This document shows, in pieces, positions 15,873 through 25,700 of a DNA stretch of 58,559 nucleotides. Each line of letters opens with the position of its first letter. The stretch's first letter is position 1. Both the position numbers and the translations under genes were made by a program. A model generated the notes under the pieces. That model was not told the DNA's origin. It saw only the letters and a list, made by a program, of their open reading frames with translations, and did not search any database. Source of the stretch: Bernardetiaceae bacterium (lineage in GTDB: Bacteria; Bacteroidota; Bacteroidia; Cytophagales; Bernardetiaceae); contig JAFIER010000146.1 in NCBI GenBank assembly GCA_020832465.1, positions 1 through 58,559 of the forward strand, read 5' to 3'.

Positions 15873-16718
15873 ATGATAAAAAAAGAAATTACACTCAAGA
15901 ATCCTGAAGGCAGAGCCTTTGCCCTCGATTATCGCTACAGCGAAACTGGCTTACAGCCCAAACCTATTTTAATTTTTGTGCATGGCTTTAAAGGTTTTAA
16001 AGACTGGGGGACTTTTCCTTTGATAGCTGATTTTTTTGCCAAGCAGGATTTTATATTTCTCAAACTCAACTTTTCATACAACGGCACAACGCCAGATTTT
16101 CCACTTGATTTTGTGGATTTGGAGGCTTTTGGTATGAATAATTTTTCTCGTGAACTTGCTGATATTCAAGTAGTTTTAGATTGGCTTTTCGGTGAATCAA
16201 ACCCTTTAGCAATCGCTGACCGCAAGCGTGTATTTTTGATGGGACATAGCCGAGGTGCGTCTATTGCGCTTATCAAAGCCTTAGAAGATGAGCGCATCAA
16301 AGCAGCGATTAGCCTTGCTGCGGTGAGCGATTTAAAGTCGCATTACGCTGCCGAAGAGTTAGAAGCTTGGAAAAAAGAAGGTGTAAAATTCATACACAAC
16401 GGGCGCACCAAGCAAGAAATGCCCATGTACTACCAATTTTGTGAAGATTTTATCAATAACGAATCTCGCTTAGACCTTCTTAAAGCCGTTGAAAAAGCGC
16501 AAAAACCTATTTTGGCTTTTCACGGAAGTGAAGACCCCACACTACCGCCAGCCATGCTCGAGCAAATCCGAGCTGCTAACCCCGAGCGTGTAGAAGCCCA
16601 TCTTATCGAAGGCACTGACCACGTTTTCGGTGGGGCGCACCCTTATGATAAGTCCGAAATGCCCGAAGCATTAGCGCAAGTATGTGAGCAAATTCATGAA
16701 TTTTTAATCAAAAATTAA
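15873..16718 (+). CDS. Alpha/beta hydrolase (dienelactone hydrolase/esterase-like)
   Basis: The 281 residues form a classic serine hydrolase. ILIFVHGFKGFKDWG is the oxyanion-hole region, FLMGHSRGASIAL holds the nucleophile Ser in GHSRG, ILAFHGSEDPTLP carries the acid Asp, and EGTDHVFGGAHP carries the catalytic His. There is no signal peptide, so it should be cytoplasmic. The substrate is unknown. The ABC ATPase gene starts 22 bases downstream, so the two are likely co-transcribed; a functional link between them is not obvious. Confidence 0.85.
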   Translation: MIKKEITLKNPEGRAFALDYRYSETGLQPKPILIFVHGFKGFKDWGTFPLIADFFAKQDFIFLKLNFSYNGTTPDFPLDFVDLEAFGMNNFSRELADIQVVLDWLFGESNPLAIADRKRVFLMGHSRGASIALIKALEDERIKAAISLAAVSDLKSHYAAEELEAWKKEGVKFIHNGRTKQEMPMYYQFCEDFINNESRLDLLKAVEKAQKPILAFHGSEDPTLPPAMLEQIRAANPERVEAHLIEGTDHVFGGAHPYDKSEMPEALAQVCEQIHEFLIKN

Positions 16719-16740
16719 ACCGATAGCCGCACAAATAGCC

Positions 16741-17373
16741 ATGATACAAACTCGCAATCTTTTTTTTGAGTATGATGCTGAAAAACAGTTTTATTTTCCA
16801 GACCTCGAAATTCCACAGGGGGCGCACGCACTCCTCTTGGGCGCATCAGGCAGTGGAAAAACGACTATGCTCAATCTGCTATGCGGGCTGCTACGTCCTC
16901 AAAAAGGAAATTTAAGTATCGCTCATACCGACTGGAGTAGTTATACGCAAGCCCAAATAGACCGCTTTCGCGGGAGGAATATAGGTATGATTTTTCAAAA
17001 ATCTTATTTTCTTCCTTCTCTATCCGTGCTCGATAACCTGCGATGGGCTCAACGCTTGGCAGGCAGAAAAGCCAATACCGCTAAAATACAGCAACAGCTC
17101 GATAAAGTAGGCTTGGCAGATAGCCTAAAAAAATACCCACAGGCTTTAAGCATCGGCGAGCAGCAGCGCATAAGTATCGCCAGAGCTTTATTGCACGAGC
17201 CGAAAGTGGTGCTTGCTGATGAACCCACCTCTGCCCTTGATGACCAAAATTGTGAAAAAGTATTAAGCCTTATCCGAGAATTTTGCGATGAAGCAAAAGC
17301 TACACTTCTTATCGTTACGCATGATGCCAGAGTTAGGAGTCGTATTCAAAAGCACTATGAACTTCAAAAATGA
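16741..17373 (+). CDS. ABC transporter ATP-binding protein (LolD/MacB-like)
   Basis: This 210-residue nucleotide-binding subunit has all motifs: Walker A GASGSGKT, Q-loop MIFQKSYF, signature LSIGEQQR, Walker B VVLADEPTSALD and switch LLIVTHD. The SxGEQQR signature and short size fit the LolD/MacB/FtsE group, which drives lipoprotein release or export through FtsX-like permeases. No such permease is next to it, so the partner must be encoded elsewhere. It follows the hydrolase gene by 22 bases and is the last gene of that unit. Confidence 0.88.
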   Translation: MIQTRNLFFEYDAEKQFYFPDLEIPQGAHALLLGASGSGKTTMLNLLCGLLRPQKGNLSIAHTDWSSYTQAQIDRFRGRNIGMIFQKSYFLPSLSVLDNLRWAQRLAGRKANTAKIQQQLDKVGLADSLKKYPQALSIGEQQRISIARALLHEPKVVLADEPTSALDDQNCEKVLSLIREFCDEAKATLLIVTHDARVRSRIQKHYELQK

Positions 17374-17599
17374 CTTTTTGATAAGAAAGCTTATGGCTTA
17401 TACGAATAATCAAACAAATTTGCATATATTTGTATTTGTTGCTTTTTTATTCAAATTATCACGATTGATTTGAGCCTGTAGCATAGATTTACGCTCGGTG
17501 CTGTTTTCATAGCATTAAACAGACTCGATTTTGCGCTATAATTTCAGGAATTGCTAAACGTGATAAATTCCTATTTTAAAACCCCCAAAGCCTTTTTTT

Positions 17600-18223
17600 A
17601 TGAAGCTAATATCCATGATTTGTACGCTTACCTTTTTTGCATTTTTGATGATTGCCTGCCAAGATGGACAAAAAGGGAGTAGCAGTAAAACTGAAAATAA
17701 GAATGTAAAAGTCTTTAACGAAGAAGATTTTCAACGCCTCGGCGAGCATATTACACGTGAGGGTCAGAATGCCATGCTTGCGCAAGTAGCAGCTGCTATG
17801 CAAGCGGGCGGTGTAGCAAATGCTATGCAATACTGCCACGAAGCAGCCATTCCGCTTACGGATTCTATTTCTTTAGCGCACGGTGTGCAGGTGCGCAGAG
17901 TAGCGGTGCGGCATCGCAATCCGAAAAATGCACCTCAAAATGATTTAGAAAAGGATATGATAGCCCAATTTGTCAGTACGAATATGCAAGCACCTGCCCA
18001 AGATATTGTAAAAGAAGACAAAGAAGAAGGCGTAGTGCATTATTTCAAACCCATTTACTTAGGTATGCCTACTTGTTTGAAGTGTCATGGTACGGTAGGC
18101 GAAAGCTTAGCCGAGGGTGATGCCCAACTTATAGACAAACTATATCCTGAAGACAAAGCTAAAGGGTTTAGCGAAGGTGAGTTTAGAGGGCTTTGGCATC
18201 TGACTTTTGTAATGGCAGACTGA
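17600..18223 (+). CDS. Haem-c-binding lipoprotein of the DUF3365 (Tll0287-like) family
   Basis: The 207 residues start with a lipoprotein signal (FAFLMIAC, Cys20). The body contains AMQYCHEAAIPLTDSIS and VRRVAVRHRNPKNAPQND, both typical of DUF3365. It ends with a covalent haem site CLKCHG followed by a region of LYPEDKAKGFSEGEFRGLW type. Members of this family bind one haem c in the periplasm or as sensor input domains, and are thought to sense redox state or gas. Here the domain is free-standing and membrane-anchored, with no kinase attached. The gene is isolated; the convergent neighbour lies 624 bases away. Confidence 0.87.
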   Translation: MKLISMICTLTFFAFLMIACQDGQKGSSSKTENKNVKVFNEEDFQRLGEHITREGQNAMLAQVAAAMQAGGVANAMQYCHEAAIPLTDSISLAHGVQVRRVAVRHRNPKNAPQNDLEKDMIAQFVSTNMQAPAQDIVKEDKEEGVVHYFKPIYLGMPTCLKCHGTVGESLAEGDAQLIDKLYPEDKAKGFSEGEFRGLWHLTFVMAD

Positions 18224-18746
18224 ACTTAGGTAAAATTTTTGGCAGTATTCTTCATTTTTAATGCCTAAATGCGATAATCTTTAATTATTTTCAAAAAAAT
18301 AAAAAATCTTTGCAACCCTTTTGAGCGAGTGCGGGTCATCAAAGCAAAACAACTATTGAATACTTTTTCTGACTTACAACAGAAAAGACCCTAAAAGTGT
18401 AAAGCATTTGTTTTAAATGCTTTACACGCCCAAAGTGGCGTTATAAAACATAAAAAAACGAAATAAAAAAGCGAAGCACATAGTTGCGGCTATTGATACT
18501 TCGCCTTTCAAATATAAAACCCTATTAAGATTATTCGAACAAATTCAATTTTGAATCGAGAAGAAACATTTTGTTAGTCATAGTTAGTGAGTATGAGAGA
18601 GCAGATAACCTTTGGTTGTTTGCTCTTTACGCTTCCTCCAGTTCTAATATAATGCCAAAGCGAATAGAAAAGTTTCCTTGTGTGAATTATTTATTTATTC
18701 CTTTTTGCAATTGTTTTTTTAGTCGCTTTTTTTGCTTTGCTTTTTT
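18224..18746. other. Convergent intergenic region with a perfect hairpin
   Basis: At 18397-18427 GTGTAAAGCATTT pairs perfectly with AAATGCTTTACAC over a 5-nt loop, and GGGTC (18334) could pair with GACCC (18387). A weak promoter-like AATCTTTG lies at 18305-18312. A 64-codon frame at 18571-18765 looks random. The stretch could hold a small RNA, but I cannot show it. Confidence 0.35.
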
Positions 18747-18837
18747 GGTAGTCTTAAAGATGTAATGCTCAAAGTCTTTCAAAACTAACAGTTCTCAAAG
18801 AACTGTTAGTTCTAAGCATTACTTGTTATACACTACC
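18747..18837. repeat. Family C element, copy 5 (91 bp)
   Basis: Identical over its whole length to copies 1 and 2. The exact 8-bp target duplication is GCTTTTTT (18739-18746 and 18838-18845). It ends ten bases before the stop codon of the minus-strand gene, between convergent genes. Confidence 0.97.
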
Positions 18838-18847
18838 GCTTTTTTCG

Positions 18848-20551
18848 CTATTTTTTTTGGGCTTTAAAGAGTTTTGCACCAGTTTGGGGTAGGCTCAATG
18901 TATCATATTTAAGGCTTTGATTATAATGCTTTTGCATAAAAAAACCGAGTAAATTTCGCTCTGCTTTATATGTACTATCTGGTACAAACCACCAATAATC
19001 GAGATAGCCCTCCGCTGCATTTTCTTGTATAGGATATACGACTCCTCTTGTAGGTTGTTGCCATAGTTGCGCCTTTTGGAAAGGCGTTACGTAGCTGTGT
19101 TGGAGTTTTGTATCTATAAAATTTATTTGCTCTTTGGCTGTGTAAGCAGCTATTTCCTGATCTATTTTCGTGGCTTTTTTTCTTTTTTGTAAGCCTTCTA
19201 CACTTTTATTTACATAATTTTGCATGGCTTGTGCGCCGTTCCAAATAAAAGCAATAATTAGCAAAAAGGCAGCGATGCGAAACTTGTATTCCCAAAGGTC
19301 AAAATCTTTAAAATATGTACGTTCGAGGAGTAGCAAAGGCATAATACCGATAAAAATCAAATAGGGATAATAAGGGTAAAGCGGCGATGCTGGGGCGATA
19401 TAAATAATAAGCCATAATAAAAGTGCTGTACTTACCCAAAAAGATAAAATTTTACTCACAAAATGCTTATCCCTACGCACAAAAATGGCAAATAGAGCCA
19501 TTAAAATAAGTTGCCCTCTCAGGAGCAAATCGTTATACAAAAGTTGTCGGAAGTTAGTTTCAGGAGTGTGTGCTGTAAAATTATTCAAAATTTGCACATC
19601 ATTTTTGAGAAATAACTCTGCACGCACGGGATTAAAAACAAGGCTATCGGCTATCCAACCTTTTTGATACATGGCTAAATCTTGCAGCGTCCAGCCTGCT
19701 GCTTCGAGCGATGTGAGGCAAGCCTCGTCGTATTTGCAGGCTTCAAAATCAATGCCTTCTATTGCTTTTTTGATTTGCCATTCGTGCGTAAAGTTCTGCC
19801 ATTTTTGATTTTGATAATATTCTGTATTGATGCGGTCGAGGTAGAGTGCAAAAATTAAGCTCATAGCTAAAAAAAAGGCTGTAAACTGATTAGCACGCCA
19901 ATATTTAGGTTCGAAATGCAGTATGATAAAAGGCATAGCCGTCAGCAGTGCAATCCAAAAAGCAGATACAGCGAGCAGTGCACCGGCGAGAAGCAATCCA
20001 AAGCCTAATATAGACTCTGCCGAGAACGAGCGATTGCCGTAAGGCAAAATCAAAATCATGCCACTTAAGGTCGCTAGCCCGGCAACTTGTGAGGCGTTGA
20101 GTGCTAAGAGGAAAGTAATACCAGCACCAAAGAAATACAGCAGATATAGTGCTATTGCCTTGAAACTATTAAGACTTCTCAATATTCGAATTAAGAATCC
20201 CGAGAAAGAGGCGTACAAAATCAAGACTAAAAAAGTAGCATAAGCATCATGAAGCCCAAATATTTGCTGCGCTTTACGCAATAAGACAAGCAGATAAAAA
20301 GGAAGAGGGAGCTGCTCAAAACTTGCATCAAAAGGTAAGTGAGAGGCTATCAAACGAACAGCTTCGATATCTGTAAGGCTTCTATAAGAAGGCACAAAAA
20401 TGGCATAGACTAGAGCGAAAAGAAGCCCGTGCAAAATAAGCGTAATCCCCCAGGCATATAAGGGTTTTTCGGGCTTCCACGATTGTTTTATTTTCTGTAA
20501 GTAGTTGTTCACGAAGAGATTTTTCTTATCTCGGTACTTCAATTTTTTCAA
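18848..20551 (-). CDS. Polytopic membrane protein, possibly a GT-C type glycosyltransferase
   Basis: 567 residues with about eleven hydrophobic segments in the first 440, then a soluble C-terminal domain of about 110 residues. The first loop (VPSYRSLTDIEAVRLIASHLPFDASFEQLPLPFYLLVL) contains a Asp-Ile-Glu arrangement like the acidic loop of ArnT/PMT-type GT-C transferases, but I see no decisive motif. Its proposed start overlaps the end of the moxR gene by 26 bases, which suggests translational coupling. It is the last gene of the operon that begins with the sensor-phosphatase at 26679. The function is unknown; membrane topology is the only firm statement. Confidence 0.7.
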   Translation of the reverse strand: MKKLKYRDKKNLFVNNYLQKIKQSWKPEKPLYAWGITLILHGLLFALVYAIFVPSYRSLTDIEAVRLIASHLPFDASFEQLPLPFYLLVLLRKAQQIFGLHDAYATFLVLILYASFSGFLIRILRSLNSFKAIALYLLYFFGAGITFLLALNASQVAGLATLSGMILILPYGNRSFSAESILGFGLLLAGALLAVSAFWIALLTAMPFIILHFEPKYWRANQFTAFFLAMSLIFALYLDRINTEYYQNQKWQNFTHEWQIKKAIEGIDFEACKYDEACLTSLEAAGWTLQDLAMYQKGWIADSLVFNPVRAELFLKNDVQILNNFTAHTPETNFRQLLYNDLLLRGQLILMALFAIFVRRDKHFVSKILSFWVSTALLLWLIIYIAPASPLYPYYPYLIFIGIMPLLLLERTYFKDFDLWEYKFRIAAFLLIIAFIWNGAQAMQNYVNKSVEGLQKRKKATKIDQEIAAYTAKEQINFIDTKLQHSYVTPFQKAQLWQQPTRGVVYPIQENAAEGYLDYWWFVPDSTYKAERNLLGFFMQKHYNQSLKYDTLSLPQTGAKLFKAQKK

Positions 20552-21533
20552 TCATTTCTTTGATAATTTGTGTAGGTGTATATCCTTCCATTTCACTTTC
20601 AGGCGTGAGTATAATTCGGTGATTGAGAACAGGATAAGCTGCTTTTTGAATATCCTCTGGCGTAACAAAGTCTCGTCCTGCCATAGCTGCAAATGCCTTT
20701 GATGTACGCATAATTGCCAGCGATGCACGTGGCGATGCACCCAAAAACAGATTGCCATTGTTTCGGGTTTGGCAGACAATATCGGCAATATAATCGAGCA
20801 AGTTATCTTTGATATAAAGCGTTTCTACGATATTCCTACAGGCGAGGATTTCTTCTGCCTGCATAATCGGCTCTATTTTAGTAAAGTCAATGGTAAAATT
20901 ATTTTTAAAACGCCTTAGAATTTCTTTTTCTTCCTCCAGGTTAGGATAATCAATCACGATTCGAAACAAAAAGCGGTCGAGTTGCGCCTCTGGGAGTCTG
21001 TATGTACCTTCTTGTTCTATGGGGTTCTGGGTAGCTATGACAAAAAAAGGTTCAGAAAATTTATAGGTTTTTCCATCAATAGTAGCTTGCTTTTCCTCCA
21101 TAGCCTCAAAGAGTGCGGCTTGCGTTTTGGCGGGTGAGCGGTTAATCTCATCTATAAGAATAAGATTAGCAAAGATAGGTCCTTGCATAAATTGAAACTC
21201 GGAGTTTTTCATATTATATACATTCGTACCGACAATATCCGTAGGCATAAGGTCTGGCGTGAACTGAATACGCGAAAAGTCTATAGCTAAGGCTTTTGCC
21301 ATGAGTTTGGCAGTGAGCGTTTTGGCAATACCTGGCGCACCTTCTATCAAGACGTGCCCCCCCGTAAAAAGAGCAGCGAGGAGCTGGTCAATCATATTAT
21401 TTTGCCCTATGACGTATCGGTGAATTTCGCCACGTACTTTATCTACGGCATCTCTAATTTTGCTTAAATCCAAGTTTGAAGTATGCGTTTGCTCTTCCTG
21501 ATTTTGTTCGAAATGGTTTTCCTCTTCTTGCAT
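20526..21533 (-). CDS. MoxR-family AAA+ ATPase
   Basis: About 335 residues from the ATG at 21533; the frame continues upstream, but the acidic Gln/Glu-rich MQEEENHFEQNQEEQ is the likely beginning. Walker A is GAPGIAKT, Walker B is LILIDEINR, sensor-1 is FVIATQNP, the arginine-finger region is PEAQLDRFLFR, and LGASPRAS is sensor-2. MoxR ATPases act as chaperones that insert cofactors or assemble complexes, normally beside DUF58 and von Willebrand A proteins. None of these partners is here; instead a LuxE-like gene precedes it by 95 bases and a membrane protein gene overlaps its end. Confidence 0.93.
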   Translation of the reverse strand: MQEEENHFEQNQEEQTHTSNLDLSKIRDAVDKVRGEIHRYVIGQNNMIDQLLAALFTGGHVLIEGAPGIAKTLTAKLMAKALAIDFSRIQFTPDLMPTDIVGTNVYNMKNSEFQFMQGPIFANLILIDEINRSPAKTQAALFEAMEEKQATIDGKTYKFSEPFFVIATQNPIEQEGTYRLPEAQLDRFLFRIVIDYPNLEEEKEILRRFKNNFTIDFTKIEPIMQAEEILACRNIVETLYIKDNLLDYIADIVCQTRNNGNLFLGASPRASLAIMRTSKAFAAMAGRDFVTPEDIQKAAYPVLNHRIILTPESEMEGYTPTQIIKEMIEKIEVPR

Positions 21534-21628
21534 TATGAGTATATCATCTAAGTTTGAGTAATAAGTATTCTGAAAAGCGCAAATTACGTATAAATTGATA
21601 GATTTATTGTTTTTGCATCTTGTTTTTA

Positions 21629-22678
21629 TTATTTCCACATCAAATTACAGCCTCTTACGTCTGAATTATCCATTCGTCCCATGATTTTGTATTGCACTTT
21701 ATTTGTAGTTTGTTTGGATCCTAAGTCTTGTGTTTCTATAAAGGCGCAGCTTTCGATATTTGCCAAATCAATGATATTGATTGCACCTGTTTCTTGTTCT
21801 ATTTCGAAGGGGTCGTTGGCTTCTCTTAGATATATACGCATCCAAGGGGGTAGCTCAAAAACACCCTCTTGGGTGGCATAGGCTTGTGATAGCAGTTCAG
21901 TCATACCGTATTCAGAATGAATTTGTGCGGTGCTAAATGCTTTTTTGAGCACTGCGTGCAACTCTTCTCTGATCATTTCTTTTCGCCTTCCTTTCATACC
22001 TCCTGTTTCCATGAGGGTAGTATGCTTGAGTGGCATGGGATATGCTTCGGCAAAATCAAGGAGTGCAAAGCTTACACCGATGAGTAAAGTTTTTTTGCCC
22101 TGCGCTTCAAGGGTATTGAGTTGCTCTGCAAGGGCTTTATGGTCGTGTAAGTAAAATCCTGAGGGCTGGGCGCTATATTTTATAAAGTCTTGAACCATAG
22201 CAACCAATGAAGCATTATTTCGCTCAAGATAGGAAGGCAAAAGGGCAAGGATATGCCAGTTATTTAGTTTGCCGTAAAGGCGTTCGAAGGTGTATTGGCT
22301 TACCTTTTCGTACCAAGCTTTGTCATGGATATAATGACGGCTCACTTCTGCGCCTGTAGTGCCACTGCTTTCAAATACAGTTGCTATAGGGCGGTTTCCT
22401 GTGCGTACTTCATGAGTTTTAAAAAAAGATATTGGCAGAAACGGAATTTGTGTTATTGTATGTATTGCTTCGGGACGCTTACCGAGTAGTTTGATATAAT
22501 CGCGATACACTGGATTATGTTCAGCTTGCAATCTGAAAATGCGCAATGCAACTGCCTCAAACGCTTCTGGTTTTTCGTTTAAGGCAAGTACTTCTTTTTG
22601 TAATGCTTTACAAAGCTTTTTGTCGATGCTATCGGCAGTAGTTTGTTGTATAAAGCTCAATTTTTTGTTGTTTAACAC
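21629..22678 (-). CDS. LuxE-like acyl-protein synthetase / ANL-type adenylating enzyme
   Basis: The 349 residues resemble the LuxE/PF04443 family that activates fatty or aryl acids as adenylates. Supporting features are FLPISFFKTHEV, the phosphate-binding loop FESSGTTGAEVSRH, and METGGMKGRRKEM followed by HSEYGMTELLSQAY (the A5-like motif); the last part DLGSKQTTNKVQYKIMGRMDNSDVRGCN matches the ANL hinge region. In luminous bacteria LuxE feeds a reductase, but many Bacteroidota carry LuxE-like genes without lux genes. It lies 35 bases after the sensor-phosphatase gene and 95 before moxR, probably in one transcript. The substrate is unknown. Confidence 0.82.
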   Translation of the reverse strand: MLNNKKLSFIQQTTADSIDKKLCKALQKEVLALNEKPEAFEAVALRIFRLQAEHNPVYRDYIKLLGKRPEAIHTITQIPFLPISFFKTHEVRTGNRPIATVFESSGTTGAEVSRHYIHDKAWYEKVSQYTFERLYGKLNNWHILALLPSYLERNNASLVAMVQDFIKYSAQPSGFYLHDHKALAEQLNTLEAQGKKTLLIGVSFALLDFAEAYPMPLKHTTLMETGGMKGRRKEMIREELHAVLKKAFSTAQIHSEYGMTELLSQAYATQEGVFELPPWMRIYLREANDPFEIEQETGAINIIDLANIESCAFIETQDLGSKQTTNKVQYKIMGRMDNSDVRGCNLMWK

Positions 22679-22713
22679 AATTTTTAAAACAATTCTGTGT
22701 GCACTTTTCGGAT

Positions 22714-25700
22714 TTATAGTTTGACTGTTACCATAGTAATGTCATCGCGCAATTCTTGTTCTCCTCTGTGCTTTTCTAATGCTGCTTTGAGCGTTTCGTG
22801 TTGCTCTGTTAATGATTTATCAGCTACTGCTGCAAGTATTTGTTTAAACTTGAGCGTACCAAATTTGACTCGCGCTTCGTTATGTTGATCTACGAATCCA
22901 TCTGTTGTAAAATAGAGTACATCACCTTTTGTAAGTAGCACTTCTTGTTGCGAAAACTCTCTTTTGTCTTCTTTCTGTCTTCCACCAATAGATTTTTTAT
23001 CGCCTTTGAGCTCGTACAAACGTCCATTTGCATAATAGAAAAGAGATCTTTTTGCACCAGCAAAAACGATTTTAAATTTGTCATCGGGGAGTTTTTCGAT
23101 ACTTGCTAATGCAATATCGAGACCGTCGGTATTTTGTGCTTCTTTTTGATGCAATGCTTCTCGTATAGAAGTATGCAAATTCTCAAGCATAGCTTTTGGT
23201 TCTGTTATGCCTTTGAGGCTTACCGTCTCGTTTAGCAGTGTGTTGCCTATCATACTCATAAAAGCACCAGGTACGCCATGCCCTGTGCAATCTACAACGG
23301 CTAAAAATACTTTGTTGGCAGTAGCTTGCAACCAGTAAAAATCACCAGATACTACAGCTTGCGGCTTATAAATGATTTTATGATCGGCAAAGTGTGTATT
23401 AAATAGTTTTTCGTTGGGCAAAATAGCTTGCTGTATGGTTTTGCCATAACGAATACTATTCATAATGGCTTGGTTTTTTGATTTAATTGTATCTGTTGCC
23501 CCTTCGAGTTTTTCGTAGGTACTGGCATTGACAAGCGCAATAGAAATATAAGATGCCAAGGTGCGCAGTATAGTCAAGTCGTTGCGTTTATAGGCATTTT
23601 TTTTCAGGCTTTGTACGGTAATAACACCCACAATACGAGAGTCTATCTCGAGTGGCATATAAATCAATGAATTGCTTCGGTCTCCAACGGGGATTTTAAT
23701 ACGGGTTTTGACGTATTGATAATGTTCTTTATCAAAGTCGTTGATAATGATTTCTTTGTTGTTTTTGAGCGACCATACAGACAGTCTGTCCTCGTCATCG
23801 AGTGAGTCATAGCTATCGGGGATTCTTTTACCTTTTTCTATAAATCCTCTAAACTCTATGCGTCTTTTTTCTTCGTTATAAATGCCTATACCAAAAGCAT
23901 TGGCATCAGTAAGACGATTTACGTAGCTATAAACGGCAGCGATCATTTCGTCTAAGTCCAGGATAGCGGTAATTTTTTGCCCTATTTCGCTAAGAATTCT
24001 GATGTTATTGTAAGAGCGTTCGACTTCATCTTTTTGCTTTTCTAAGGATTCACTTTTTTCTGCAATTTCGGCAGTACGTTCAGCGACTTGCTCCTCAAGA
24101 ATTTTCTTTTGTTTTTCAATAGCACTTACACGATTGCGATAGATACCAAATGCACTTGCAACGAGTAACACAAAAACTAATATTCTGAACCACCAAGTCA
24201 TCCAAACTGGCGGTGTAATAATAATGCGCACTGATGCGCCCTCTTCGTTGAACTTGCCATCGCTATTACTTCCTATTACCTTAAATACATACTCGCCTGG
24301 GGGGAGGTTATTATAAGAAACAAACCTTCTATCACCGACGTAATTGAGTTGGTTGTCTAAGCCCTCTAATTTGTAAGCGTACTGATTTTTTTCAGGTAGG
24401 CGATAGTTTAAGGCAACAAACTCGAAGGATATCGTATTTTGGTCGTAAGACAAACGAATTTCTTCAGTAACAGAAATATGAAACTCGAGGGGGGAGTTTG
24501 GGTTTTGTGCTGAGCGCAGCGGTACTTCTTCGTTTGCAATTTTAAAATTGGTAATTAGCACGGGTGGTGTGTACTTATTCTCACCAATACTATCAGGGTG
24601 GAAGGCATTAAAGCCTTTAATACCACCAAAATAAAGTTTTCCGTCCTTTCCTTTGTAATAAGACCCGCTATTAAACTCATTGCTTTGCAAACCGTCTTTA
24701 GAAGTATAGGTAACGAGCTTGTCGGTTTTATAGTCATAATTGAGTAGTCCGTTATTCGTACTTACCCAAATTCGGTCATTTTCGTCTCCTAAAATGCCAT
24801 ATACAGCATAATTAGCTTGTTCTATATAGTCGCCAAAGTGTTTGGCTTTATTTGTTTCGGGGTTAAATCGGTTAAATCCATTAGTAGTACCTATCCATAG
24901 CATGCCCTCTTTGTCTTCCCATATAGAGCGCACCATATCACTACTAAGAGAAGTTGTATCATCGGGGTCTTGCATAAAATTTTGATAGCCAACGATACTA
25001 CCATAGTCATTTCTTATGGCTTTTGATAAGCCTCTATCGGTGCCGAGCCATAGTCTTTTTTTACTATCTTCAAAAATAGACCATATTGCATCAGAGGGTA
25101 GCTCATTATCTTCTACATCAAATCCTTCTGTTTTTTTGTAGTAATGTTCAAAACTGTAATTATTATTATCTTGGGGGTCTTTGATAATCCTACACAGCCC
25201 TCTAAAACCTGCAATCCAAAGATCTCCTTTATGGTCTTCTACTGTAGCGAGCGTAGATGCTATGGTTCTTCTATCTTGTTCAGTTGCATTAGCAGGGAGT
25301 CTTAAAGACTCAAAAATAAGGCTTCCATCATTTTTCTCTTCTTTAAGTCGGTGCAGGGGCGCACCTATAAACCCAATCCATACCTCACCACTGCGTGTAG
25401 TAAAAGCATGGCTAAATCCACCTCTTTGAGGTAGTGAAGGGGTATTTTGCGGGGTATAATTTCTAAACTCGCTGCTATTTTTACTCTTACTTACCGATAT
25501 GCCTTTATCTGTTACGATCCAAGCACGATTTTGCTTGTCTTCTGTAAAGTTCCATACGATGTTGTTAAGCAGGCTATTGGGGTTATCAGGATCATTTTGA
25601 TACTGCTGAAAACGCTCGAGGTATTCGTCGTATTTAAGTGCGCCTAAATTATGCGAGCCTATCCAAATTAGATTAGATCTATCCTTATACACATAATCCA

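Noticed and set aside
18571-18765. 64-codon frame in the convergent gap
   Set aside because: Phe/Cys-rich random composition; its end overlaps the family C element.
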